DNA from: Dasypus novemcinctus
Lineage: Eukaryota > Chordata > Mammalia > Cingulata > Dasypodidae
DNA length: 64,000 bases
Assembly: GCF_030445035.2 (NCBI RefSeq)
Contig: NC_080677.1
Coordinates: forward strand, 7,874,001 to 7,938,000
Direction of reading: 5' to 3'
Positions 23,632 to 35,480 of this stretch are shown in pieces (the stretch's first letter is position 1; each line of letters begins with the position of its first letter). Both the position numbers and the translations under genes were made by a program. Below the pieces are notes generated by a model. That model searched no databases, had not been told where the DNA came from, and saw only the letters and a list, made by a program, of their open reading frames with translations.

Positions 23632-23702
<71 letters not shown>
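23632..23702 (+). repeat. (TA)n array, about 35 units
   Basis: 71 bp of pure alternating TA at the L1 3' tail. Because TA is self-complementary it can extrude as a hairpin or cruciform. Length is likely variable between animals and is hard to sequence reliably. Confidence 0.97.
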
Positions 23703-23704
<2 letters not shown>

Positions 23705-23999
23705 CAACACACAAAAAAGCATTGTTTCCCAGGTGAGAAAGGATTGAGAGAAGTGGAAACTGGCAGGGGGCAACAATGTGAGGAAAACAAGAAAACATTT
23801 CACTGCACATGTATAACATTTTATTTTTGAACCCAGGAAGGTATTACCCATTTCGACCTTGAAATTGAAAAACAAACAAAAAAGACATGGTCCCAGGGTT
23901 TTCTTTCATAATTGTCAAGGGGAAAAGACAGATCTTACATAAGAATGATGCATGTTATGAAAAGAAGGAAAAACATGAAATGGACACATATCAGGGACT

Positions 24000-26780
24000 T
24001 AACCAGGGGAGTATAGAATTCCCTGCAAGGAAAGGAAAAGCTAAACTCTGAACCGTAATCACTGAGTCCTAAACGGGGTTAAGTCCCAGCCAAGGGCTTC
24101 CTGAAACACAAGGAGAGGGATGGAGATGGAGAAAACCGAAACCAGCGCACTTTCTCTGCCGGTTCCCAGTCTGATGGTGTGGATTCGATGGGTGTGGCTT
24201 GAAAGCAAAGAGCCTGGATGACTTTTATTCAGGCATAGTAATGTCAGCCTTAATCATACAAAAGCTACGCTGCAGCACAAAACTATGGTCATCAGTTCTA
24301 TCAAAACCCTCCCTCGAGCATGGTGTCCTGAGCCAAGGGAAGCTGCCATCTGCTCCCGTTTGTGCTGCCACCCAGCCTCAGCTGACTTTTTGAATCCGCT
24401 GCTAAATGAGTCAGACGCTGGAACACATCATCTTCTGGTGTGTGTGTCTCCCACCTGCCAATAGAGAACCCTTCTGAAACACGGCACCCTCACGGAGAAG
24501 GTGGCTCTCTGGTCAAAACAGGAAAGCCACGTGGGAGTGGTCCCTGTAGGGTAGAGCATGACTACTCGGTGGGGGCAGCGTGAGGGAGAGTCTGTGATTA
24601 AAACCAGGCACCCGTGTGTAGGGCATGTGAACTAAAAAGTTCAAGAGCTGTGCAAAATGGCTTGAGATGGGTCTGGAAAATGGAGCTGGAGCTACTTGTG
24701 AAAGCAGATTAAAACTTTTAGACTTCATCAAAGAGTGACATTTTTGTATTCATTGAGGATCTTGGAGAGGGCCCTGGTATGATCAAATTTGAGTTTAGAC
24801 ACATCACTGGCTGCCACATGAGTGGACAGGGAGGCCAGTTGGGGTGTTGCCACAATAGCCCAGGTGGGGGGTAGATTGTGCATGGAGCTAGCAGGATGGA
24901 GATGTGAATGGAACTGAGAGTGGGAGACAAGGAAATAGAATCAATGGAAGAGGCAGATGGGTTGGAGAGGATGGGCTCTGTCCTACGACACAAATTCTTG
25001 CTGCTCTCATGAAACAAATAATGCCATTATTTCCAGGTTATCAAGGGGGAAGGCCATTTGTAAGAGGCTTGGGCATTTACCTGAAGGCAGTTGAGCTAGG
25101 CTCCTTCTAGCTAAAATTAATCGTGGCCTGCACCAAAACCTGGCACAATCTCCTTTCTCACGGGCAGTAATGACAGTGACATCACTGACATCCCCTTGTG
25201 CTCCCTAGCCCTCCCCGGGATGGGGAATAGAGTACAGAATTCCCTTTCAACTGGTGAACACTAATTTCAGTGGGATGACATATTTAGAGCACTGGCTCAA
25301 AATCAGGAGATGTAGACTTATCAGCTTCAAAGTGAACAAGCTCTGTGACCCTGGGCAGTGTTTTAGTAATGTCCACCCTGTTTTTTGGTTATGAGAAAGA
25401 GAAATGCCCTATAGCAAGTGCAGTAAATGGGAAAGGGTTATTATGAAGGTACCAGAAGCTCATGAAATGCAAGGACAGGAAATGGAAAATGGCCAGAACG
25501 CATGAGAATAGGAACAGGACAGGAGCTACAGCTGTTCTAGCTCTTCTGATTCGAAGATGTGTGTAACTGCTCTGATGCCAGGAAGGCTCTCTGGGGTAGG
25601 TGGCTTAAAGGGCACATGTCCTGCTCTTCCCAGCAGAATATGGCCATGTGGCTTGCCTTCTCCTCCTCTCTAGAGGTGGAGGCCATTTCTCTCCCCTTCT
25701 GTCTGAGCAGGCTTGGGACTTGCTTCAACCACCAGAATGGGACAGAAGTGATGTTTAAGAGCTCTGGACACTGAGCCTTGAAAGGCCTTGCAGCTTTCAT
25801 CATTGACTTGGACCAATGTCCTAGAATCACTGCAGAAAGTAGCAGGACTAGTTGACCGGAGGATGAGAAGTCACATGGAGGAGGACAGAGATGCCCCAGG
25901 TAATATCTATCCCAACTGTCAGCCACGTGGGTGAGGTCTTCTGGGACCTTCCAGCCCGCTGCCCCTCCAGCTGGTAGAAGTACATGAAGAACACCCAAAG
26001 AACAAAGGCTATTCTGAGCTTGTTTAGCAAGGGGGTCCACCACCATCACTTGGGTTTGGCAGAGACTCCAAGGCAGGCAGAGGAATGGAAAGGCTTTAAG
26101 TGGGAAAAAAGGGAAGACTTCAGGTATGCCTGGTTGGGCTGCTGGTGTGGGGAGGCTGGAGGTGGTCTAACTAGAGGTGGGGCAGCTATGTGATCGGTTA
26201 AGGGACCACATATTTTTTTCCGGTTGGACCTAATTGGGAGTGGAGGGAAACTTATGGAAGCTATCAGTTATTGATCAAGTCCTGGCTATTTGGGGTTATT
26301 ACAGAAATGGTCATTTAGCTTCCTGGACTGATTGCTATAAGTGGTGCACCAGTTTCCTGCTCTGGTTACTGCTGAGAAGCGGGGTCAGGGTTTCCTGATC
26401 TGGTACCTGCTGATGGTGGGCCAGAGTTTCCTGGTCATTGTCCCTTTGTATATTCAGTCTCTCAAGTTAAATTCAGCCTCATGAGAAAGTCCAGGCAAAA
26501 CCAGCAGAGGAACTTTACACAGTCAACCCACAGGATCTTGAGACACCATAAAACACTATTGTCGAGGCCAGTAAGTTTTGGGAGTAGATAACTGATATGC
26601 TCCCTACTTCCCAATTGTTATGGTTTCTCGGGTTCCTATTCCCAGTTCCTGAAAGAGGATTCTGAATTGGCTCAGCTCCCTCCCTATTTTTCATGCTGGC
26701 AGTAAGCTGCCAGCAGCCTATCAATTATTTTCCTGTAGAACAAGCATAAAGCTGGTCCTGTTAGTGGTGGAAGCATATGG
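24000..26780. other. SUN3-HUS1 intergenic stretch, mostly unique
   Basis: No spliced or long coding frame convinced me. A MIR-like fragment lies at about 25280-25380. The rest (for example 24080-24480 and 25540-26200) is moderate-GC unique DNA that could contain regulatory elements, but nothing identifiable. Confidence 0.4.
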
Positions 26781-26789
26781 GGCACTTAC

Positions 26790-26940
26790 CAATGCACATT
26801 CCTGCAACGACTGACATTTTTTATTCTTTCCATTTCCCCATCTTTAAAATGGAAATAGGAGCACTTACCTTATAGGGTGTTTGTGTCATCAAAGTGATAA
26901 TATCAGTTAAAGTGCTATACAAATTAAAGTTATCCTCACT
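26790..26940 (+). mobile_element. MIR SINE
   Basis: CCCATCTTTAAAATGGAAAT, GAGCACTTACCTTATAGGGT and TAAAGTGCTATACAAATTAA follow the MIR core in order. Confidence 0.75.
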
Positions 26941-26944
26941 GGAG

Positions 26945-27408
26945 TGATTTGGAGCTGTATGTACCCCAGAAAAACATGTTCTTAAAGTTAATCCGTTTCT
27001 GTGGGTGTGGACCCATTGTAAGTAGTACTCCCTGATGAGGTTGTATTTCAGTTAAGGTGTGGTTCACCTCAATCGGGATGGGCCTTAATCCTATTACAGG
27101 AGTCCTTTATAAGCAGAAGGAAATGCAGACAGAGAGAGGAAAACACTGGAAGCAAGAAGCTGAAGGCTAATGCAACCTAGAAGGGAGAGGCCAGGAGAGG
27201 CTGCCATGTGCACTGCCATGTGACAGAGGAGCCAGGTCAAGGATCACCACCTGCTAGGCCCAGAAGGCCAGTCTTCTGGAAGAAAGCATCCCTTGATGAA
27301 GCCTTGATTGGGATTTTCTCCTAGCCTCAAAACTGTGAACTATAAATTCCCATTGTTTAAATCAACCCATTGCATGGTTTTGCTTGAGGGGTCAAGGAAA
27401 CTAAAACA
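26945..27408 (+). mobile_element. MaLR-like LTR, near complete
   Basis: It starts TGATTTGGAGCTGTATGTAC and ends GGAAACTAAAACA (TG...CA), with CCATTGTAAGTAG, TCCTTTATAAGCAG and ATTGTTTAAATCAACCCAT along the way. The order mirrors MLT1 LTRs, but the text is what I associate with xenarthran genomes. It serves as reference copy for the fragments near 22 and 23 kb. Confidence 0.65.
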
Positions 27409-28852
27409 CTTGCCCTGCTGATCAGGACTGTTTAAATAGAACTCCATAATTGTAAAGCTATCCAGGGAACACAGTAGGTGGCCAGCAACCTTGGACTTGC
27501 TCCTTGTGGGGGTGGGCAGTCTCCTCTCTCAGATCCCTGTTCCAGGGTGCTAACCAAATGTTAAGCCAAAAAATATTGATGAAATGTATCCAAGTACTCT
27601 TCTGTAAACATCTAAAATGTGAAAAGGATCTTGGAACAGCTGTTTAAACTCTAAACCCACCCCTCCAACTAGTATAGCTCTCAAATGGCATCCACACATG
27701 CCATTTCTACCTACATGCTTTCTCTTATTTTTCAGTTTTTCATGTTAAAAAAAAAAAAAGACAAATACTGTCCAACCTAATGCAGAATCTCTGAGCTATG
27801 TCACTCTCTTTCCCCTTGGGTAATTTTTCCAGCATTAACAGCTAACAACAGGACTACAAATAGTCATTCATCCCTCCAGGGACTAGAGAAGATGAACAAG
27901 CACTTGAAAGACAGTGGCCAAATGCAGCTCTGGGTAATAGCTAATAGATGCATAATTCTTATTTAGGTAGAGTTTACTGTCTTTATTAAGCATCTATAAG
28001 AACGTGAGTTCCCTTACTTCCAACTACACATTTGGATGTAAGTTTTATATACTTCACTATAATTGTATTTCAGTTTTAAGACCAGATTAGGGCATTTCCT
28101 TCCACAATAAACAAACACACGGGACAACATCAGCACTGTCTCCCAGATGATTCTGTGACCATGTTACTAGCTCCTGTGGGTTGGCCATTTTTTAAAGTAG
28201 AAAGCTATTTACTAGTTTGACCAAAAACAACGTGAATGTACCACAGATTGTGATAGAAAGCCTCCAGAGCTTTCTAGTGATTTCATTGTACCTTGCCTAA
28301 AAATCATATAGCTAGAAGTGTTGATATTATTGAATTACTAATTTGTTAAGTCTGTTTAGTTTAAGAAAATTGCAGGAGTACATAAAAGATTCCCTGTTCT
28401 CCTAAGAAAAGATAATTATAGCTTAATTTATATTTGTCGGGTCAAATTTTCCTTGAACCTCTGTCTATGAGAATATGATATATAAGCATACAAGTCTTCA
28501 AAGGTGTTCAAAAAATGTGTTTTTTTCATAGCATAAAATCAAGTAATTTAACAGTATTATATATTATGAAAGTTTACAAAATTCATTTAAATGCATTTTT
28601 CAGTCACATTATCTACTTTTTATCCACTTTCGCACTTTAATAAGTGATGCTCCTATTTTAAAATTAATTTATAAAGTTATAAAAACATACTTTATTAACA
28701 AATAACTTTAAAAGCAACATTTTATCACATTTGGTTTGGCAAATGCTTGCATGTAACCACATAGACTGGAATTTAGCTTTACAATGTAGTCTTAAAAAAG
28801 GCTAAACCTGATGTATGCAAGTTCCATATTTTATATTGTAAATATTCAGATT
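27409..28852. other. AT-rich intergenic stretch without recognised features
   Basis: Contains a 13-A run near 27747. I saw no repeat family, gene or conserved frame. Confidence 0.4.
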
Positions 28853-28988
28853 CTCTTTTTTTTATGAAGATTTTTTATTCCCGCCCCGACCCTACCCCCC
28901 CACGTTCTCTGCTCTCTGTGTCCATTAGCTGTGTGTTCTGTGTTCACTTGCATTCTTGTCAGTAGCACCAGGAACCTGTGTCTCTCTT
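28853..28988 (-). mobile_element. DAS SINE 3' part, split by a second DAS
   Basis: T-rich start, CTCTCTGTGTCCATTAGCTG and GTCAGTAGCACCAGGAACCT, then an abrupt jump into the tail of another copy. The flanks TATTCAGATTCT (about 28843) and TATTCTGATTCT (about 29353) suggest one outer insertion event. Confidence 0.75.
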
Positions 28989-29352
28989 TTTTATAAGATT
29001 TATTTATTTTATTTATTTCTCCCCCTCCCCCCCCCCCACCCATTGCTCTTTGTGTCCATTCGCAGTGTGTTCTTTTTATTGTGTCATCTTGCTGTATCAG
29101 CTCTCTGTGTGTGCAGCACTACTTGTGGGCAGGCTGCGTTTTTTTTGCACAGGGCGGCTCTCCTTACAGGGTGCACTCCTTGTGCATAGGGCTCCTCTAC
29201 ACAGGGGAAACCCATGTGGCATGGCACTCCTTGCACACATCAGCACTGCATGTGGGCCAGCTCACCACATGGGTCAGGAGGCCCTGAGTTTGAACCCTGG
29301 ACCTCCTATGTGGTAGGCAGACACCCTATCAGTTGAGCCAAATCTGCTTCCT
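28989..29352 (-). mobile_element. DAS SINE nested in or adjoining another DAS
   Basis: Complete from T-rich tail through GGGCAGGCTGCG to the head (minus B box GGTTCAAACTC at 29296-29286). It is more diverged than the copy at 15725. Confidence 0.85.
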
Positions 29353-29715
29353 ATTCTGATTCTTTATACCAAGTTGAAACAAAGTTCTAGGCTTCTATTT
29401 GCAAAGCACTTTATAATTAAAAGTTTCTTAACATGGATAATCTTTAGGCTTTTAAAAACAAAATTGGAAACAATTACAGTATTGTCTCCTGCTTTAAAAT
29501 GTTTTTCTTGGGGGATGGCTCTAAGACATCATTATAGCTAGAGGAATTTTAATTGGATCTGGTGAACTTCATCTTGAAACAAAGTTGCAGAATTATCACT
29601 TAATGCCAGTGTTCTTTAAAAACCCTCCCTTTACCAAGTAGTAATTTGATCAAAATTGAAAATTCATTGAAAACTATTCAGAACCGTAACCAAACAAGGA
29701 TTTTACATTACCAGG

Positions 29716-30170
29716 TGTAGGAACCCAGGTCCCCTCCTCAAGTCCTCAGCACAAAGCCACCTGTGTGCCCTAAGCATAAGTTAAAGGTTAATAACCCTCC
29801 CCCAGCGGGGAGAGAATACATGGTATCATAAATTATAATCTGTCCAAATCAGTAAATGTCCTTGGTAATTGTCCTTCCTAGGAGCATAGTGAAAACACCG
29901 CCTTACCCCATGTGTACACTTCATGTGACCCTACAGAAACTCTGTTCTCATGCCCTATGGAATGTCCTTGTTCTACAATCCCTTTTTTACCACCCCTCAT
30001 TTTCTCATCTCTTTGCCGAGCACTATCTTCATTCTCTGAACCACAGTCATCAGAGATTTTCTCCTGTCTGTAAGTCCCAATAAAGCTTATGCCTAGTTAA
30101 ATGCCAGGTGTGTTCTTTGGTCTCATGACTGCACCAAGTCATGCCCTTCAGGAGCTAGGCTATAAAAATT
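29716..30170 (+). repeat. 5' LTR of the decayed provirus
   Basis: Aligns by eye with 34275-34713 through shared blocks such as CATGGTATCATAAA, TGTCCTTCCTAG, CCCTCATTTTCTCATCT, CTTATGCCTA and GCCAGGTGTGT. A poly(A) signal AATAAA is in CCCAATAAAGCTTATGCC (about 30079). The terminal CA is mutated. Confidence 0.82.
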
Positions 30171-33028
30171 GGTGAGCCAGGCAGGGGACCAAAGGACCAC
30201 CAGCAGTAGCAGACATGAGCTCAGGGAAAGGAGACTCCATGGGAGAAATTCTGGACTGGCCTATAACATCCATGTGAAGAGGGAGGTTGGCCTCCAGGAT
30301 CATTGGGGACCACCAAGAGAATACAGGGCCACCCAAAAAACTCAGGCACATTTGCTGGCTGTGCTACAGCAGATAGCAGAGCAGCCGCACTTAAATAAGG
30401 AAAGGGGTGATGGCCAGATAGAGGCAGCTATAGCATGGCCCATTAAGAGTCTTGCAGGTGGCTACCGAGGGAGGCAGAAGAGGCTGCGAAGGCCTCCATG
30501 CACCACTTAGAAGGAAAGTTAAAGTTAGAAAGGGATAAGTCCTAGCACAGGCGGAGATGAAAAAGTCCTTAACCAATTGCCTCTGAGTTGATGATCAGTT
30601 ATATTGCAAAACTGTGTAAACTGGAAGAGTTTAATGGGATGTTATTTTGACAGTGTTTTAAGTTTTAGTCACATTTTATTTTGATCAGAATTTTTATCAA
30701 GGTGTTTAAAAAAACTTTCAGTTTTAAATCAATAGCTTACTCCTGTACTTTGACTCTAAGTCAATTCCTGAAGAGTAATCCAGAGTACATGTGTTAAATG
30801 TCTGTCTAAACTGTTAAATTAGTGCTCAACTGCATTCATACTGCTCAAGTATTCCTAATTGGTTGCTGGTTACTAATAAAAGCGTTTCCAAGAATAAGCT
30901 TGCATTTTACAGGCAACACTGATTCCAGAGATCTTAAAAGCAATAAAAATCAGAGATGTGAAATGATGGAGAGCTTGGAGATAACCAGAGCAAAGGAGCA
31001 AGAATTATGAGTCAAATTAGTGAGCTTTATGTTTCTGTTGATTGTATCTTCTTTTTGTGTTTATCTGTTTTTCATACCTCTGATGGTAATATAAAATTAA
31101 CAAATGAAATTCTTAAGAGTTCGATTCAAACAGCCAAAAATTAAATAAGCATTTATATTGGTAAAGCTCAAATTGGAGAAAGCCAAACAGGATAAAAAGT
31201 CACATAAATTCTGAACAAAGAAACTATTAAGGAAAGAAACTATAAAGTTTATCCTGAATTCTCCCATAATCTTTCTATAGCCTATCATGCCCCCAGGTCT
31301 CCTAACCTTGACAGTTACTCATTAAATTTGGTTTAGGAAACTAAGGGGAGGCACTGAGCATGGAAACATAGGGGCGATGTGAGTTTAGCCCAGGCCTGGA
31401 AATAAAAATGATAGGGACAGAAGGGATATTACAGAATAAACCTTGTTTGTTTTTAGTCTGTCCTGTAATCCCCCAGTTAGATTTTTAACAGCTTTTGAGA
31501 TGACAGCAATAACCCAATGGCCAAACTTCAGTAAGTAAAGAAAATGTAAAGAAAAGCTATGGAAAGATTTTTCTAAATTATAGTTAAAACAAATTAAACA
31601 ATTATAATCTATTCTCCAGAACCTGGCAGGCAGTATGCTTTTAAGGTTATTCACAATTTTAGAATTTTTTAAAGAGAAGACGGTGTAGCCTCCTGTGGAG
31701 GAAGGAAGAAAAAAGTACATTTCTTGCATAAACTATAATGGTTTCAATTTTATTTAGCTTGGGGTGTAAACTCCCTAGGTTTATAGGATACTAATAAAAT
31801 AAATTAGCATTATATGTAGTAAATCTTTAAGATGATGAAAATTGTTAAGTTTTTGGTTAATGAAATAATGATGAACCTCTTTTTAAAAATTGTTTTTGCC
31901 TAAATTGAAATGAATAACTGTTTTTTTACCTTCACAGAACAGAATGAGGGTTATAAGACTTAAATGGATATAGAAAGAAGTAAAAGCCTTGTGGAATTGA
32001 ATTCATAGTCAATGCTGACTAAGGTTTGATGAGTTTGTTTAAGGGAATGTGTTTTGTCCTAAGGTAAGATGTCTAGTTTTCTTAAAATCAGGGTGGAAAT
32101 ATGTAAGACAAGGCTTGAATGAATATAGAAAGTTGTAGAAAGTATTGTAGAAAGTAGCATTAAGTAAGGGAATGTGTTTTGTAAAGGTGAAATTTGTCTT
32201 GAGATGAAGTAAATAGTTTATGTGGTTATGGTTGGTTACAGAAAGTTTGCAAAAGCATCTTCTAAACTGAAGTACTTAAATGGCTAATTCCAGGAAGCCA
32301 TTATTAAGTAGGAACCTAAACTGATATTGATAACAGAAAGTAACTTCAAAACAGATAAACACGTCAGAGGCCACCTCAATCTGCATATTAAAGTGGTAGT
32401 AGGGGAAAGATAATCTTGATTCCATTAGAGATCTTAGGTTTTCATAAAATAATGGAGAAAGTAGTTTTTCCTATACTACTAAAGTAAAATACCTGTAATT
32501 AATGTAGTCATGGTAAAGGTGTAGAAGGAAAAAGTAAAGTACTAAAAATAGTTAAATTCACTTAATATGTTGTAAACTGCATTGGAAGCATTTAGAAAGT
32601 GTATACAAATAAAGACTTAGACTTCAGTAGTGTCAAACTCTCTTATAAATTCAAACCAGGCCTCTAGTACTCTGCATAGTGCCTCTCCATTTGAGTTATT
32701 GGCTAGGCTGGTTGCTATGACACCTTAAATAAAAAGAGTACCTACCACATATTTGGACATCCTCCTGAAGTGGCTGTAAAGTATGTTGCAGTTTTGCATT
32801 CCTGAGGCAGCTGATGATGGCACAATAAGGCCAGATTTACAATGGACATTGCCTCCAGACTGGCTCTGTTCCACAGTGCTGAAGAGCACTACGCGTGAGG
32901 CTGGTGAAACACTGGAGCCTCTCTCTAGGACCAGTAGTGCTGCATCATGCTGGTTGTGTGAAGGACATACTAAGTGGAGCAATTACCAGAGTGATGTGAG
33001 TAGAACTTAGACAAACACAATTGGCATT

Positions 33029-33256
33029 ATGGCCTGCTCCCATGGAGAGATAACATACATGGTATTGCAAACCTGGAGCTTAGATCGATTAACTATAGCT
33101 CAAGGAGGAACTTGCGTATCACTTACTGCATTGATTAGTATTAAGTGTTGTACCTATATACCTGATAAATATACTAATATCTCTTCTATTCCAGATCATA
33201 GGCAGGATATTGAACATGTTAAAAGTCTTTGTAAACTTAATTCATTTTCTAAGTAA
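33029..33256 (+). pseudogene. Envelope (transmembrane subunit) remnant of the provirus
   Basis: About 75 codons contain the AQGGTC...KCC-type cysteine cluster followed by YIPD, the pattern seen around the disulfide loop of retroviral transmembrane envelope proteins (family knowledge). The frame is broken on both sides, and neither a full surface subunit nor a fusion region is present. A hydrophobic stretch follows out of frame near 33290-33390. Confidence 0.5.
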
Positions 33257-34274
33257 TTAATGAACATGCCTATAAGATAAAGGAATGGCTCTTTTTGCTT
33301 GCTGTATGCTTATCTTGTTGTTGCCTATGTTGTCTTTGTGAGTTTATATATAGGGCAGTGTCCCTCCTGCTTTTCCTAGCTCTCCTAGGCAAAGCCACCC
33401 CTGTGGAAGCTGAGGGTGGCAGTTTATACCAAACCCAGCAGGTCTACCACAATCTCTCCCCAGAGTTAACTATCTTCAAAACTCTAACTTTAGTTTATTT
33501 CTTCCAGAATCAATGCCTTCCAGAACAAGGTATTAGTCTCGTACAGATTTCATCCAGTTCCAATCAAGGTGCCGGTTCTACTGTCCCTCAACCTGAATAC
33601 AACAACCAGAGAGTTTCATATCTGGTCAGGTAGGTTATTCTGCCTCTAACCAGTAGGAAGCAGATACAGAAGAATGACCATCACCCTCCAGCTCCCCCCT
33701 AAGAATAAGGGTGTGAACTCTCTGATGGGGTTGTTGAGACTAGTTAATATAGGAAACAGGGAAGGCAGCTGGTCAGAATAAGGCCTGCCAAAGACCCTGG
33801 GCACAAGGTCCAGTTGGAAAGTCCTGGATTCTTTTGTTACTCATCAACAAGTTTGAAGCAAGACCTTTTCATTTAACACTGAGATTCAGCTGCTGTCTTT
33901 CAATGAGTCTTGTAATTATATTTTTCCCTTGTAAAGGAACAGGTGAGTAATCTCAGACCTTATTAGGATATGCTGTATATAATGGTTTAGGATGGTTAAC
34001 GACTGGTCTGTCATCCTAGATTGCATTGCTCCTGTCTGCGTGGACAAAGCGGGAATCCATGATGTTTGGTGGTTACCCCGGGTTGTGTAATTTTACTGTC
34101 AAGGAGAGATATAGAGTAAAACACACCCCCTGGTGGTCTACCCATTTGCCAATTTTATGCCAGGTGGAACTGCAATTGTTATTGAAAAAGATGTAATGGC
34201 TTTAGCTGTTGCCTTTTATATTGTTGTTGTGGAACGTGGATGTAATTTTATCCTATGGTCAACGGAGGGTGGAT

Positions 34275-34713
34275 TGTGGGAGTCCAGGCCCCCTTCCCAG
34301 GTCCTCAGCACTTGGTCGCCTGTGTGACCCAGACATAAAGGTTCACAACCTTCCCCAGAAGGGAGAGAATGCATACATGGTATCATAAACTATAACCTTC
34401 CCAAGCAGTAAACATCCTTGATAAATGTCCTTCCTAGAAGCCTAGTGAAAATATCACCAGCTCCCACGTGTACGCTTCACCAGACTGTAGCAGAAACTGA
34501 CGTCATACCCTACGTAATGTCCTTGTTGAAACCCCTACTACATCATCCCTCATTTTCTCATCTTTTTAGAGTGCTGTCTTCATTCTCTGAACCTCCGCCT
34601 TCAGAGATCCTCTCCTGTCCTTAAAGCCCAAGAAAGCTTATGCCTAATGCCAGGTGTGTCCTTTGGTTTTGTGGCCTCAGCAACCCGTGCCCTTCAAGAG
34701 CCGTATTCTAACA
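34275..34713 (+). repeat. 3' LTR of the decayed provirus
   Basis: Begins TGTGGGAGTCCAGG and ends ATTCTAACA. The poly(A) hexamer of the 5' copy is altered here (CCCAAGAAAGC). Its transcription direction points into the HUS1 promoter. Flanking pentamers CCAGG (left) and CCGTG (right) are only a weak target duplication. Confidence 0.82.
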
Positions 34714-34899
34714 CCGTGGCACCAACACTCTCATTTGAGCCTAGAGGTGGTCCTAAAGTGCCTCATAGAGATGCATAAAACGATCGTTTAACTTAAACGT
34801 TTATAAACGATTTAGTATATGCTGAATGTTTTAAAACAGAAATTGAAAAGGGTCACACATCTGAAAAACTGCTTTCTCAGAACCACTTCAACACTATCA

Positions 34900-35480
34900 G
34901 GACTCCCGGGCCACTAAAAGCAGAACCCACCCCACAACCGCGGGGGACGCCCCCTCACTCCAGGTCGTACCCCGGCCGGCCCCGCCCCCTCGCTTCCTCA
35001 CCCCGGGGCGTGACCTCGCAGGGCCGGACTTCCTAGAGCCGGGGCTCCCTGCTGTTGACCGCGTCCCGGCGTCCCGCCATGGCGGGGCCGACCAGCGTGC
35101 GTCCCCCAGGCCAGAGGCCCCTCCGCGGGCCGCCCGAACTCCAGGGCGCGGGCACGCCGCTCCCGCGGCGCACAGGGAGGAAGGGCCGGGCCGGTGTCAC
35201 ACCTTGACCGGTCCCAGGACCTAGCGGCGGCGGCCGGACGACTGCGAGCCCCGGCGGCGGAACCCAGATGCGCGGCCGCGGTTGCCGCCCGGGACCGCGC
35301 AGGGGGCCGCGGGTCCGCTGCCCACCGGAAGCCGGCGCGGCGTGCGCCGCCAGCGCGGCCATGAAGTTTCGCGCCAAGATCGTGGACGCGGCCTGCCTGA
35401 ACCACTTCACGCGTGAGCGCGGGCGTGCCAGGGGGTGGCGGGGAACCCGAGGCGGACCGGGAGGGCGGAGGCGCGAATGC
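34900..35480 (+). promoter_or_regulatory. HUS1: CpG island and TATA-less promoter of HUS1
   Basis: Composition changes abruptly from AT-rich repeat DNA to CpG-dense DNA just after the provirus ends, peaks around 35000-35400 and fades through the first intron. I saw no TATA box. An ETS-type core (CGGACTTCCT, about 35024-35033) and several GC boxes are present, typical of a housekeeping promoter. The exact start site cannot be read from sequence; it must lie upstream of the ATG at 35361. Confidence 0.75.
35361..35412 (+). CDS. HUS1: HUS1 coding exon 1
   Basis: The ATG sits in GCGGCCATGA. Seventeen codons plus one base; donor ACGC|GTGAGC. It encodes [17 protein letters not shown], the first strand and helix of the PCNA-like fold. 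Confidence 0.97.

Larger units (their letters stand above)
21235..23702 (+). mobile_element. Second, better-preserved L1 3' half, interrupted twice
   Basis: ORF2 3' text (TTCTATATACCAGCCATGAA, AATTCCATTTACAATAGCCC) starts anew at 21235. It is interrupted at about 21958-22604, resumes with AGCCATTAGGGAAATGCAAA, and is interrupted again at about 23217-23555. The final L1 3' end (TAATTAATGCCCCTGGGCAG, then AAATGGTTAAAACAGCAAAT) runs into a TA array. Confidence 0.75.
29716..34713 (+). mobile_element. Decayed endogenous retrovirus with two LTRs
   Basis: Two similar direct repeats (29716-30170 and 34275-34713), both starting TGT and followed or preceded by internal DNA, enclose about 4.1 kb. A candidate primer-binding site, TGGTGAGCCAGGCAGGGGAC, starts around 30170. 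The interior is AT-rich and mostly non-coding, without recognisable gag or pol frames. A short envelope-like remnant is at 33029-33256. It is too short and broken to be an active provirus. It ends about 200 bp before the HUS1 CpG island. Confidence 0.8.

Noticed and set aside
33295-33633. 112-codon frame with a hydrophobic start in the provirus
   Set aside because: It lies after the envelope-like remnant and mixes frames; probably leftover envelope or internal DNA, not a gene.
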